This document shows, one piece after another, positions 35,831 through 44,236 of a stretch of DNA of 64,000 bases (positions are counted from its first letter, which is position 1; each line of letters starts with the position of its first letter). This stretch comes from Mycolicibacterium gadium. Its GTDB lineage: Bacteria > Actinomycetota > Actinomycetes > Mycobacteriales > Mycobacteriaceae. The stretch spans positions 3,224,001 through 3,288,000 of the forward strand of contig NZ_AP022608.1 of NCBI RefSeq assembly GCF_010728925.1. Direction: 5' to 3'. The position numbers and the translations under genes are program-made. Below the pieces are notes generated by a model. That model made no database searches and was not told where the DNA came from. It saw nothing but the letters and a program-made list of their open reading frames with translations.

Positions 35831-36903
35831 GTGGCGGGCGTGGTCAGCAGGTCGCCCTGAAGGTTCTTTCCCGGCGTCGACGACGAGGCGGGGGTGCCGT
35901 TCGCCGCGGCAGGCGGCAGCCCAGCGGCTTCCCTTGACCGGTGGTAGCGCTCCGCAAGTCCTGCCCAGCGTTCACCGTAGCGGTGCGCGGAGTCGACGAC
36001 GGTCTGCGGTATGTGAACGAAGGGCGGCCGAGCAGCCCCAGCACGCCCATAGCCCGCAGTGTCGATTGCGATCTTCCACCAGGCGGACTGCATGGCTTGG
36101 AATTCCTCCATAGTCAAGCCCAGCGTTCGAAATGGCGCCTGCATCTGGTCGGCGATGGTCGCGGCCTCTGCCCAGTCGCCACGCTGGCATGCATCGCGCA
36201 GCGAAAGCGCGGGCCAGGGACCCATGCATACGTCGATGCTCCACGCTCCGGCAGCACCGAACATCATTGCGGGGTACATCAATTGGTCCAAGACGAGGAC
36301 CGACATCTTGTCCTTGACCGCTTTGATGGCGCCGATCACATTGAAGATGTCCATCGAGGTCTGCTTGAGCGCAACGATATTGCGAATCTGGGCCAGCTCC
36401 CTGAATGCACCGGGCGGCAATGTGATGCGGAACGCGTGCGGGTTCTGGTAGATCATGATCGCCAGCTCCGGAACGGCCTCGGCGAGGTCTTTGTAGTACT
36501 GGACCGCGTTCTCGGCAGTCTGCGGCAAATACATCGGCGGTCCGCTCATGATGCCGTCCGCCCCGAGGTCGGCGATGACGCGGGCGCGTCGGATCGAGTC
36601 GCGCGTGTTGAGCGTGCTGGCACCAACGAACACCGGAACCCGGGCGTTTACCGTCTCCACGACCGCGGTGATGAGCGTGCGGTATTCGTCGTCGGAAAGG
36701 GTGTGCGACTCGCCGGCGCTGCCGGTCGTGACGATGCCGTCGACACCATCACGCACCAGTCGATCCACCAGAGACGCGAGCGCATCGGTGTCGATCGTGT
36801 CGACCGCGTTGACATCGGCGGCGTCCGGCGTCGAGCAGGCTGGCACGAATCCCCACAGCCCCTTCATGTCGCTGGGAACGAGTTCGCTGCTACGTGTTGT
36901 CAT
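35827..36903 (-). CDS. phdG: Hydratase-aldolase (PhdG/NahE-like, DapA superfamily)
   Basis: A 358-residue TIM-barrel protein of the dihydrodipicolinate synthase superfamily. The Schiff-base lysine is Lys180 in IVALKQTS and the assisting tyrosine is Tyr152 in IMIYQNPHAFR, both as in trans-o-hydroxybenzylidenepyruvate hydratase-aldolase. It would split a ring-cleavage product into an aromatic aldehyde and pyruvate. It is last in the phdI-phdJ-phdF-SCP2 operon; the phdG name follows from the nearby extradiol dioxygenase and is by position. Confidence 0.82.
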   Translation of the reverse strand: MTTRSSELVPSDMKGLWGFVPACSTPDAADVNAVDTIDTDALASLVDRLVRDGVDGIVTTGSAGESHTLSDDEYRTLITAVVETVNARVPVFVGASTLNTRDSIRRARVIADLGADGIMSGPPMYLPQTAENAVQYYKDLAEAVPELAIMIYQNPHAFRITLPPGAFRELAQIRNIVALKQTSMDIFNVIGAIKAVKDKMSVLVLDQLMYPAMMFGAAGAWSIDVCMGPWPALSLRDACQRGDWAEAATIADQMQAPFRTLGLTMEEFQAMQSAWWKIAIDTAGYGRAGAARPPFVHIPQTVVDSAHRYGERWAGLAERYHRSREAAGLPPAAANGTPASSSTPGKNLQGDLLTTPAT

Positions 36904-37069
36904 GAGCCGTGTCCAATCTGGTTTGAGGATCTTCGGAATGGGTTTTATTGGCGGTATGGTCGCGCGAGACCGCCCAGGGTGGGACTTGAGTCGATGGTCG
37001 GTGCCGATGCATACCCGTTCGTGGAATCCCGTCCCTCGGGCGAAGTCAACTTAGGCGCCGCGATCCGTG

Positions 37070-37456
37070 CTAGTAGTCGATGTCTAAGCCGCTCTCGAGT
37101 TCAGCGAGCCGATCCTGGGCTTTTCCGATCGACATCATCTTCATCATGTTGCCGACAGCTTTCATCTGCCCGGTCATGGCCGCAGTCTGGCCGTTGAGCG
37201 CTCCCCGAGACAGCTCGACGTTCGTTTCGTAGCTGAGCTCGGCCTCAACGTCGGGCGTGCGCGGTGGCGACCCGATACCCACGATGAGTGACCCGTCAGA
37301 GAAATGCATGTAGTAGTCATCGCTGGCCGGGCTCTGCGACACGGATACGCGCAGCACCACGTCATGTCCCGTCGCTGCAATGCGGAACTTCTCGTCAGAA
37401 TTCGCAGCGTCGGTCACCGCAGTCGCCCAGTCGTCGGTCAGGAACTGGATCGCCAT
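37070..37456 (-). CDS. SCP2 sterol-carrier domain protein in the phd operon
   Basis: 128 residues from ATG 37456, set by GGAGGTGAA directly upstream; the frame remains open to 37690 but that part overlaps the previous gene. SCP2 features: DDYYMHFSDGSLIVGIG, VEAELSYETNVELSRGALNG and a methionine-rich helix (MTGQMKAVGNMMKMM). It sits between the ring-cleavage dioxygenase and a hydratase-aldolase, which suggests it binds or presents hydrophobic ring intermediates (inference). Confidence 0.75.
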   Translation of the reverse strand: MAIQFLTDDWATAVTDAANSDEKFRIAATGHDVVLRVSVSQSPASDDYYMHFSDGSLIVGIGSPPRTPDVEAELSYETNVELSRGALNGQTAAMTGQMKAVGNMMKMMSIGKAQDRLAELESGLDIDY

Positions 37457-37502
37457 TTCACCTCCATATGATCGTTTTTCGCCGTCTCGTCTGTCGAGCC
37501 GT

Positions 37503-38393
37503 TCATGTTGTTGCGGCTTCGAGTGCTCCTGGTGGTGTTTGGGCGACCATCTGGTGGCCCCACACACTGGGTCGGTCGTACTGGGCGACGGTCCAGGTTT
37601 CCTCGTCGACGGTGGCCCCATCCCAGCCGTACTCGAGATCAAAACCGCTCGGTGTTCGGACGTAGAACGACACCATCCGATCGTTGACATGGCGCCCCAA
37701 CGTCATGCTCAGCGGAATGTTGCGCGACATGCACAGGTCATAAGCCATCCCCACATCATCAAAACTTTGCACCTCGACCATCACGTGATGCAGCCCCCGC
37801 ACACCAGGCATCGGAGTCAACGCGATGCTGTGATGGCGCGGGTTGCAGTGGTAGAACCACAGATCGATGAAGGTGTAAATCTCATCACTCTTCTTAAACC
37901 CCAACACCCCCCGCAAAAACCGGTCGGCCTGCGCGAGGTCCGGCGTCGCCAGCACCACATGACCCAACCCCTGCGCCCCGGTGACGAACCCCGATATCGC
38001 ACGACCGGGCCGGAAGGAACCCGGCACCACCTTCTGACCGTAAAACAACTCATGACGCAACCCCGAAGGATCCGACAGCGTCAAAAAGCCCAACACACCG
38101 CGGGCCGCGCAGTCCTCCTCGGTTCCCACCTCAAACCCGATGCCCTGCCGATGCAACAACTCCCCAGCAGCCTCAACCGCCTCCTCGCTGCCCACATCCC
38201 ACCCCGCATACAACATCCGGTTGCGCTCCCCGTGATGCACAGCCAACCGGTGGTCCGCGTCATCGATCCGCAACAGAACCGACCCACAGGCCGCCTCCAC
38301 CGCCTCCATCCCCAAAACCTCCGGACCGAACTCCAACCACTCCTTCGCATCCGGAGACTCCACACCCACATAACCCAACGCCTTCACCAACAT
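37503..38393 (-). CDS. phdF: Type I extradiol ring-cleavage dioxygenase
   Basis: A 296-residue two-domain VOC-fold protein. The Fe(II) ligands are visible in the C-terminal domain: His145 (GLGHVVLA), His202/203 (GLHHVMVEV) and Glu254 (FDLEYGWDG); His182 and Tyr244 fit acid-base positions. It cleaves dihydroxylated aromatics next to the diol (BphC/NahC family; in phd clusters 3,4-dihydroxyphenanthrene). It lies 18 bp after the hydratase-aldolase gene and 46 bp before the SCP2 gene. Family is certain; preferred substrate is inferred. Confidence 0.88.
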   Translation of the reverse strand: MLVKALGYVGVESPDAKEWLEFGPEVLGMEAVEAACGSVLLRIDDADHRLAVHHGERNRMLYAGWDVGSEEAVEAAGELLHRQGIGFEVGTEEDCAARGVLGFLTLSDPSGLRHELFYGQKVVPGSFRPGRAISGFVTGAQGLGHVVLATPDLAQADRFLRGVLGFKKSDEIYTFIDLWFYHCNPRHHSIALTPMPGVRGLHHVMVEVQSFDDVGMAYDLCMSRNIPLSMTLGRHVNDRMVSFYVRTPSGFDLEYGWDGATVDEETWTVAQYDRPSVWGHQMVAQTPPGALEAATT

Positions 38394-38411
38394 GTGCTGT
38401 CCTCGGGCGAT

Positions 38412-39416
38412 TCAGTGGTTCGAGACGGTAAGTGACGCATAGCGCTGCTGGAGTGCGGCCCAGTTCTTGCCGGCCTCGCGCCCTCCAGCCAAGTAGGACT
38501 CCGGCACTTCGGTGTACGGCGGCCGGGTGGGCCCGGTGCGCATAAAACCGGCTGCTTGGAATTGGGCGTTGTCGATCTGGATGCTGTATTTGAGGAATTC
38601 GGCGAAGTTGCCGCCCGGGTAGAGCGTCTCGAGAGCGGCCTCGAGTTCGTCGGTGAGCGTTTGACAGTCGTCCCAGCGGCGGGCTCGGATTAAGTCGCGC
38701 AAGTGGGTTACCGGCGCAGGGCCGCAGGCCACATTGCCCGACCAACAGGCGGTGACCTCCTCTGGGAATAGCCGGGCAAAGTAGTACCAGTCGGTCTCAA
38801 GCGGCAGTAGCCGCACACGACCGCCGACGGCGCGGAGGTCGGAGAGGAAGGCGGAGCCACTGAGCAGTCCGAGATGCTTGGCAGCGACAACCTGCGGTAT
38901 CTGGCTAAGCGCCTCGTATGCGGGGGTCCCGATCTTTCCCTTGAAGGCGCCTGGGTTGTCGTAGACAACCATTGCCAGGTTCGGCAATGCCTCGGCCACA
39001 TCGCGATAGAAACGCACAATCCCGGCGTCGTCGAGGGGCAGCCACATCGGACGACCGACGAACAAACCGTCGGCACCGAGCTCGCCGAGCCGACGACCTC
39101 GAGTGATCGTATCGCGGGTGTTGAGCGTCGTCGCTCCAGCGAAAACCGGGATTCGCCCCGCGACGGCATCGACGACGGTGGCGACGAAGCTTTGCAACTC
39201 GTCCCATGTCAGCGAAGCACACTCGCCGAAGGTGCCTGTGGTCATAAGCACGTCGACCCCGCCGCGGACCATCGAGTCGGCAAGCGTCGCCGCCTCGTCG
39301 AGGTCCACGGAGAATGTTGTGTCGGGCTGGTCGGCCGTCGGGATGGAGGGCGTAGGAATGATGCCGACGACCCCGGTGATGTCATCAACGGTCAACTTCG
39401 TGTCAGGCACAGGCAT
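38412..39416 (-). CDS. phdJ: Hydratase-aldolase (PhdJ-like, DapA superfamily)
   Basis: A 334-residue DHDPS-superfamily enzyme with Schiff-base Lys180 (VVAAKHLG) and Tyr152 (VVYDNPGAFKG). It follows the 1-hydroxy-2-naphthoate dioxygenase gene by 18 bp, so it most likely converts trans-2'-carboxybenzalpyruvate to 2-carboxybenzaldehyde and pyruvate. It is homologous to the enzyme at 35827-36903 with matching catalytic positions. Confidence 0.84.
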   Translation of the reverse strand: MPVPDTKLTVDDITGVVGIIPTPSIPTADQPDTTFSVDLDEAATLADSMVRGGVDVLMTTGTFGECASLTWDELQSFVATVVDAVAGRIPVFAGATTLNTRDTITRGRRLGELGADGLFVGRPMWLPLDDAGIVRFYRDVAEALPNLAMVVYDNPGAFKGKIGTPAYEALSQIPQVVAAKHLGLLSGSAFLSDLRAVGGRVRLLPLETDWYYFARLFPEEVTACWSGNVACGPAPVTHLRDLIRARRWDDCQTLTDELEAALETLYPGGNFAEFLKYSIQIDNAQFQAAGFMRTGPTRPPYTEVPESYLAGGREAGKNWAALQQRYASLTVSNH

Positions 39417-39434
39417 TGCCTTTCTGGTGAAACG

Positions 39435-40520
39435 TCAGCGGGCTCGGAGGTTGGCGGGTACTGGGGGAAACGGGTGCGCCCCCAATGACAGCTCGGGCTC
39501 TTCGTAGTAGAGATTGAGCGCCTTGAGTGTGGGGATGTCGTTGACCGAGAACAGCACGGCATCTTCTGTCGACCGGTTGACGAAGTGATGGGTGCTCCAG
39601 TTAGGCACCGCGAAACTGTCGTGGGGCCCCCAGTCAAGCTCCACGTCGTCGACGACCGTCGTCCCTTCGCCACGCACGACGAAATACACGGCACTCGACG
39701 TGTGGCGATGGGCGTCGGTCCGCTGGCCGGGCCGCAGCAATTGCACCCAGCAATCGAGCGTTGGCATGGTCGATCCGCCTGTGACGGGGTTGGCATACCG
39801 CAGGACGACGCCGTCGTAGGGACTGCCCGCAAGGCCCGCCATCCGCTGGAGCTGCCGCTCGACGTCGCGCCAGGGATAGCGGAATGGAAAGTTCGCCGTC
39901 TTGACCTGCTCCCACGCAGGGCGGAGTAGGCCCCCGCGGTCGGCGAGATGCTCTCCAGGCTCTTCGCGTTGAGGTTGGCGCTTCTCGCCGTAGGACTCAT
40001 AGAAGGGAACATTGAGCCCGAGCACCAATCCGATATCGAGCACGTCGAGCCAAACGACGTTCTCCGAAGTGGCATTCTCGTGGTCGTGCCACGTCCAGCG
40101 AGGGGTTAAGACGAGGTCGTAGTCCTCCATTTGGCACGGCTCGCCGTCCACCACAGTAATCAGGCCGGGGCCGCCTTGAATAGCGAACCGCAGCGCTGCC
40201 ATGGTGTGGCGGTGCGCATAGGCAATCTCGCCGGGCTTGAGCATCTGCATGCCCATGTTCATGGTGTGCGTGGTTCCCCGGGCATCCGGATTGATGAACG
40301 AGAGATTGCGTCGCGCCGTCAAACTTTCGGGCATCACGTCGCACGACTTCAGAAGCTTCGCGTGAACATCGTGCCATCGCCACAGAAAGGGAACACCGGC
40401 GGGCTTGGGGCCGCCGACGACGCTTTCCAGCATTTCGTCGTATATCCATTGCCCACGTAAGTTGGCAGCCTCGAGCTCGACGTCGAATTCGCGGAGCTCT
40501 GAACTCTCGGCGGTGGACAT
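39435..40520 (-). CDS. phdI: 1-hydroxy-2-naphthoate dioxygenase-like bicupin
   Basis: A 361-residue bicupin of the gentisate/1-hydroxy-2-naphthoate dioxygenase family. RRNLSFINPDARGTTHTMNMGMQ leads into the N-terminal cupin metal motif AHRHTMAALRF (His103, His105), with a further histidine in RWTWHDHEN (145/147). The C-terminal cupin includes DAHRHTSSAVYFVVRGEG. It opens the ring of 1-hydroxy-2-naphthoate. First gene of the phdI-J-F-SCP2-G operon. A salicylate or gentisate specificity cannot be excluded without comparison. Confidence 0.82.
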   Translation of the reverse strand: MSTAESSELREFDVELEAANLRGQWIYDEMLESVVGGPKPAGVPFLWRWHDVHAKLLKSCDVMPESLTARRNLSFINPDARGTTHTMNMGMQMLKPGEIAYAHRHTMAALRFAIQGGPGLITVVDGEPCQMEDYDLVLTPRWTWHDHENATSENVVWLDVLDIGLVLGLNVPFYESYGEKRQPQREEPGEHLADRGGLLRPAWEQVKTANFPFRYPWRDVERQLQRMAGLAGSPYDGVVLRYANPVTGGSTMPTLDCWVQLLRPGQRTDAHRHTSSAVYFVVRGEGTTVVDDVELDWGPHDSFAVPNWSTHHFVNRSTEDAVLFSVNDIPTLKALNLYYEEPELSLGAHPFPPVPANLRAR

Positions 40521-40549
40521 TGGCTACCTTCTCTGGTTGGCAGAATGAC

Positions 40550-40570
40550 ACTCTGTCAATTAGAGATTAT
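40550..40570. promoter_or_regulatory. Candidate IclR operator upstream of phdI
   Basis: CTCTGTCAATTAGAG at 40551-40565 with flanks matches 17 of 21 positions of 45758-45778. It lies 30-50 bp upstream of the phdI start. TGACA and TGTCA also form a small inverted repeat at 40546-40558. Confidence 0.5.
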
Positions 40571-41070
40571 CGGCACCCGCCGGTCGCGTCAATAGCGCAC
40601 GGGCAGCACTGAGCTGACCTCTTGGGTCAGTACCCCTAACGGGGCGAAAGGTCGAGTTATGCAGCACGCTAGACGAATTCGACTCCGCCGCCATCCAGGT
40701 CATCCGGTGCCGCAATTCGTGGTGTCGCGGGTGCTCCCGGATGGACTTGCGAGCGTGTTCGTTGAGCTGCTCGCGCGCCGATCTGCGGAAAGACTATCTA
40801 TCTTCAGCCAACACGTCGGCGGCCCCCCGTGCCGACTCGCGCCAGCTCCGCTAGTCATCTCGGATCGGCGCACAACACAATGACGACACTGTTGCCGCTG
40901 GGGAGCAACTCGAGATCGGGTGAGGCGAGATAACGGCAAGGCGTTGATCTTGAGGGCCGTTTTCCCCGCTGGTGAGACGTTGTCGAATTAAGATTGCGAC
41001 GCCGCTGCGAGCGTCTTCGGTGCACGTACAGTGCCACGTCCAATGGGGCGGGCAACCACGTGTGGCCGCA
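40571..41070. other. Intergenic region between the phdI promoter and the reductase stop
   Basis: About 500 bp downstream of the ferredoxin reductase. Short open frames occur on both strands but none shows a known domain or a convincing ribosome site. No repeat or clear terminator was seen. Confidence 0.35.
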
Positions 41071-42312
41071 CTATGGTGATCGCGTCGCGGCAGTGTCGGG
41101 TGGGTTCGTCAACAGTTCGAGCCTCCCCCGCACAGTTTCGAGATCGCTGCCGGCCTTCAGTGCACGCCTGCACTCGATCAGTGCTCGAGGCCAGTTCACG
41201 ATCGCGGCGCCGCTCAAACGTTGCTCGCCATCGGGGTAGAGCGCTGTGAATCGATTGTCGGACAATCGATCTCCGACGACGAGTGGCTCACTTAGGTGAG
41301 TTGTTTGGCCGCAAAACTGGATCTTCCAGTCGTACTGGTCGCTCCATACGTACTCGACGGGCTCGTAGCAGCGCAGATGGTCGGGGTGCGAGATATTGTG
41401 CGCGACGCAAGACGCCTGGTCGACCGCGTTTGTCCAGTGTTCGATGCGCATCATCACGCCGCGGGCGCGATGAAACCAACGCGACACGTCGCCGACTGCG
41501 TAGACGTTTTCTGACGTGACGGCACGACAGAACTCGTCGCAGACCAGGCCGTCATCGACGACCAGTCCGGACGGCATCAGCCAGCCGTCGTTCGGCACGG
41601 CGCCGATGCCCACCACCACCGTGTCGGCTTCCACGACGGTCCCGTCCGTGAGGCCGACCTCCAAGTTGCCGCGCTCCCCCTCAATATTCTCGACACCGAC
41701 GCCGAATCGCGTGTGCACTCCGTGGTCTCGGTGCAAATCGACGAACCACCCACCGATCTCTTCGGTAAGCACCCGGCTCATCGGCACCGGCACCGGGTCG
41801 ACAACCGTCACTTGCAGCCCCAGTGACCGCGCGGTTGACGCGACCTCGGCCCCAATAAATCCTGCCCCGATCACCACGAGGCGGGCACCGGCAACGAGGT
41901 CGGCCCTTAGCCGCAGACAGTCCTCTAGGGTGCGTAGCACATGAACGCCCGGTCCCTGGCCCCACGGGGATGGTCGCGCGCTCGCTCCGGTGGCCACCAC
42001 CAGGTGGTCGTAGTGCAGGGGCTCATCATCGGCGAACTCAACCTCGCACGCTGCGACATCCACTCCGATCGCGCGGCGGCCGAGGCGAAGCTCGATGGCG
42101 TCGGCGGCGGCAGCGTCTCTGGTGAGTAACGTCGCAGCCGCGATGTCACTCGTACCCGCAAGCAACGCTTTGGATAGCGGCGGTTTGTCGTAGGGCAGTG
42201 CAGTTTCCTCGCCCACGAGGACGATGTCGCCGTCGTAGCCTTCCGATCGCAGCGCCTGGGCCGTGCGGACCCCGCCGACAGAACTGCCGACGATGACGAC
42301 CCGTGACGTCAT
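41071..42312 (-). CDS. Ferredoxin-NAD(P)+ reductase of ring-hydroxylating dioxygenase
   Basis: 413 residues from ATG 42312, which overlaps the ferredoxin stop by 4 bp; the frame is open to 42477. FAD motif RVVIVGSSVGGVRTAQALR, DKPPLSKALLAG, NAD motif LVVIGAGFIGAEVAS, and NVYAVGDVSRW, as in the BphA4/PhdD-type reductases. It passes electrons from NADH to the [3Fe-4S] ferredoxin encoded just upstream and closes the dioxygenase operon. Confidence 0.9.
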   Translation of the reverse strand: MTSRVVIVGSSVGGVRTAQALRSEGYDGDIVLVGEETALPYDKPPLSKALLAGTSDIAAATLLTRDAAAADAIELRLGRRAIGVDVAACEVEFADDEPLHYDHLVVATGASARPSPWGQGPGVHVLRTLEDCLRLRADLVAGARLVVIGAGFIGAEVASTARSLGLQVTVVDPVPVPMSRVLTEEIGGWFVDLHRDHGVHTRFGVGVENIEGERGNLEVGLTDGTVVEADTVVVGIGAVPNDGWLMPSGLVVDDGLVCDEFCRAVTSENVYAVGDVSRWFHRARGVMMRIEHWTNAVDQASCVAHNISHPDHLRCYEPVEYVWSDQYDWKIQFCGQTTHLSEPLVVGDRLSDNRFTALYPDGEQRLSGAAIVNWPRALIECRRALKAGSDLETVRGRLELLTNPPDTAATRSP

Positions 42313-42509
42313 TCGTCTACGACTTCCAACGCTGCCACCGGACAGCTGCGCGCAGCCTCCTCGACCCGGGTCCTGTCCGCGGAAGGGACCTCCGTCTTCC
42401 GGACCAACACGAGTCCCCGGTCGTCGATGTCGAAGTAGTCCTCGGCGGCTACGACACAGTTCGCGTATCCCTGACATACCGCGTGGTTAGCCTTTATGAC
42501 TCCGTCCAT
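42309..42509 (-). CDS. [3Fe-4S] ferredoxin
   Basis: 66 residues from ATG 42509, with AGGGAAGGAA upstream. Cluster cysteines are in HAVCQGYANC and AARSCPVAAL, the pattern of actinobacterial [3Fe-4S] ferredoxins that serve Rieske oxygenases (PhdC type) and P450s. ATGA overlap with the reductase gene indicates a dedicated pair for the dioxygenase at 43640-45699. Confidence 0.9.
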   Translation of the reverse strand: MDGVIKANHAVCQGYANCVVAAEDYFDIDDRGLVLVRKTEVPSADRTRVEEAARSCPVAALEVVDE

Positions 42510-42537
42510 GTGCTTTCCTTCCCTATGTTCGTCGGGT

Positions 42538-43341
42538 TCAATTGCGCTGGGGTGCAGGTCCGAGGCCGAAACCGCCGTCGGGGCGGATCGTTTCGCCGGT
42601 AAGCCCGCGGGAGCGGTGCGAAGCGAGAAAGACGTAACTCCACGCGTGGTCGTGACCCGATAGGGCCACGTTGAGCGGTGTGCGAGCAGCCAATTCGCGG
42701 GCCCGGTCGGGTGCAGCATCCAGACGGCGGGCGCCAAGGTCGAGACTGTCGAGTCCGCGCAGGTCGGTGTTCAACGTTCCCCCTGGGGCAACACCGTTCA
42801 CACGGATCCTCGGCGCGAGTTCGTGAGCCAGTGCGGTGACGAGGCCACGCACCGCGAACTTCGACGCGACATACAGCAGGCCGCCACGTCCTGGATAAAA
42901 TGATGAAGCGGACTCGGTGAGGATGATCGAGGCGCCGTCCTGGCCCATCAATGCCGGCACTGCAGCCTTGACTGAGTGGATATGACTCAGGACGTTGATA
43001 CGAAACATCTCGTCGAACGCCTTGTCGATTCGCTCGGGGGGGATGTCCTGAAGACGACGGTAGAAATCGAAGATCCCCACGCAGTTCACCAATGTGTCGA
43101 GTCCGCCGAACGCGTCGGCAGCGACCTGCACAGCTTCGTCGTTGGCGGTGTGGGTGGTCCCATCACCCTCGATTACCGGGATGTCGGGCAGCTGATGGCG
43201 CAGCGCCGAGCACTTATCGCTGTCGTACTCGAGCACGGCGACCTGGGCATCCTCGTTCAGGAACGCGTCGACGGTGGCCCGACCGATACCCGAACCTCCG
43301 CCGACGATCAATGCGCGTTTGCCCGCCAGCCAGCCAGTCAT
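42538..43341 (-). CDS. cis-dihydrodiol dehydrogenase (SDR, BphB/PhdE-like)
   Basis: 267 residues from ATG 43341 (ATGA overlap with the preceding gene); the frame is open to 43452. SDR cofactor motif LIVGGGSGIGRATVDAF, LVNCVGIFDFYRRL, catalytic Ser in ILTESASSFYPGRGG and YVASK. The run FYPGRGGLLYVASKFAV is typical of aromatic cis-dihydrodiol dehydrogenases. It re-aromatises the dihydrodiol made by the adjacent dioxygenase to a diol. Confidence 0.86.
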   Translation of the reverse strand: MTGWLAGKRALIVGGGSGIGRATVDAFLNEDAQVAVLEYDSDKCSALRHQLPDIPVIEGDGTTHTANDEAVQVAADAFGGLDTLVNCVGIFDFYRRLQDIPPERIDKAFDEMFRINVLSHIHSVKAAVPALMGQDGASIILTESASSFYPGRGGLLYVASKFAVRGLVTALAHELAPRIRVNGVAPGGTLNTDLRGLDSLDLGARRLDAAPDRARELAARTPLNVALSGHDHAWSYVFLASHRSRGLTGETIRPDGGFGLGPAPQRN

Positions 43342-43643
43342 ACCTCGTCGCCCAGAATCAAGGGAGTCCCTGCGTTCCCCACCATGGCCGCTAAGGTGGC
43401 TGGGTTCTGCCAGGTCAACGCCTCGATCTCCAAGGCATCCAGCGACACCCACTGCGCCGATTTTGGCGCCTGAATCAACAGCCGAGCTCCGTTGCGAGTG
43501 GTCACTCGGCGCACGACGACCTCTGCGAACTCGTTGGCGATGTTAAGTGCATCGCCGGTCGCCCCGGCCAGCAGCGTAGCCAGTTCCTCGCACGCCGATT
43601 GTGGTGGTGACTGCGCGCCCTCGCCGGGTCGATTCGAGCTCAT
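43338..43643 (-). CDS. Small protein of unknown function in the dioxygenase operon
   Basis: A 101-residue protein, ATGA-overlapping both the beta subunit gene and the dihydrodiol dehydrogenase gene, so surely translated. The sequence has TLLAGATGDALNIANEFAEV and GARLLIQAPKSAQWVSLDALEIEALTWQNP, a mixed alpha/beta pattern without cysteines, membrane segments or a signal peptide. Not recognised. Its fixed place suggests a role in assembly or in handling the dihydrodiol. Confidence 0.75.
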   Translation of the reverse strand: MSSNRPGEGAQSPPQSACEELATLLAGATGDALNIANEFAEVVVRRVTTRNGARLLIQAPKSAQWVSLDALEIEALTWQNPATLAAMVGNAGTPLILGDEV

Positions 43644-44236
43644 AGGAATACCGCCAGATTCTGCATTCGAAGCACTGATTCATCGACGGCGATTGTGCGC
43701 CGGGCGAGTTTGAGGGCGTTGCCATCGCGACGTAGGAGATCCTCACGACCGCATGAAAGGAGCGTGGACTCATTGACGTCGCCGCGGCTGCGGAACAACA
43801 ACTCAGCGCTGTCGACCGCGAGGTAGTCGGCGTCGTCGGTGAGGAATGTGCGCACGTTGGTGATGAAGTGACGCAGGCGCGACGGCGGATCCTCAGTCCA
43901 GGCGTGCTCGGTGGCGAATCGCGCAACCCGACGACTGAGTGAGTATTTGTTCTCGTCGAAATGCGCCATTCCTGCTGAGCTATCGAATCCGGCGCCGGCG
44001 GCGGTGGTGATCCGCACCGGCATGTAATAGTGAATGTCCTCGGTAAGAACACCCAGCCACCTGTCGTAGTCTTGGGCATCGAGAAGGTACGCCTCGTTGA
44101 TGAGGAAGCGATGCGCCTCCAGATGGCGAGAATCGTCGAACGGCAAGGCTTCCCCCACACGTTGGGCGCGGGCTGCGTGCGCACCAAGTACCGATGGGGC
44201 CATGGGTCGACCAGTGCGCTGATCCTCGACGGTCAC
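43640..44236 (-). CDS. Ring-hydroxylating dioxygenase beta subunit
   Basis: A 198-residue NTF2-fold beta subunit: HRFLINEAYLLDAQDYDRWLGVLTEDIHYYMPV and DPPSRLRHFITNVR, ending VLRMQNLAVFL. The ATG overlaps the alpha stop by 4 bp. Forms the alpha3beta3 oxygenase with the 44233-45699 product. Confidence 0.9.
   Translation of the reverse strand: MTVEDQRTGRPMAPSVLGAHAARAQRVGEALPFDDSRHLEAHRFLINEAYLLDAQDYDRWLGVLTEDIHYYMPVRITTAAGAGFDSSAGMAHFDENKYSLSRRVARFATEHAWTEDPPSRLRHFITNVRTFLTDDADYLAVDSAELLFRSRGDVNESTLLSCGREDLLRRDGNALKLARRTIAVDESVLRMQNLAVFL

Noticed and set aside
40659..40883. Plus-strand ORF upstream of phdI
   Set aside because: No recognisable domain or ribosome site; kept as unexplained intergenic DNA.
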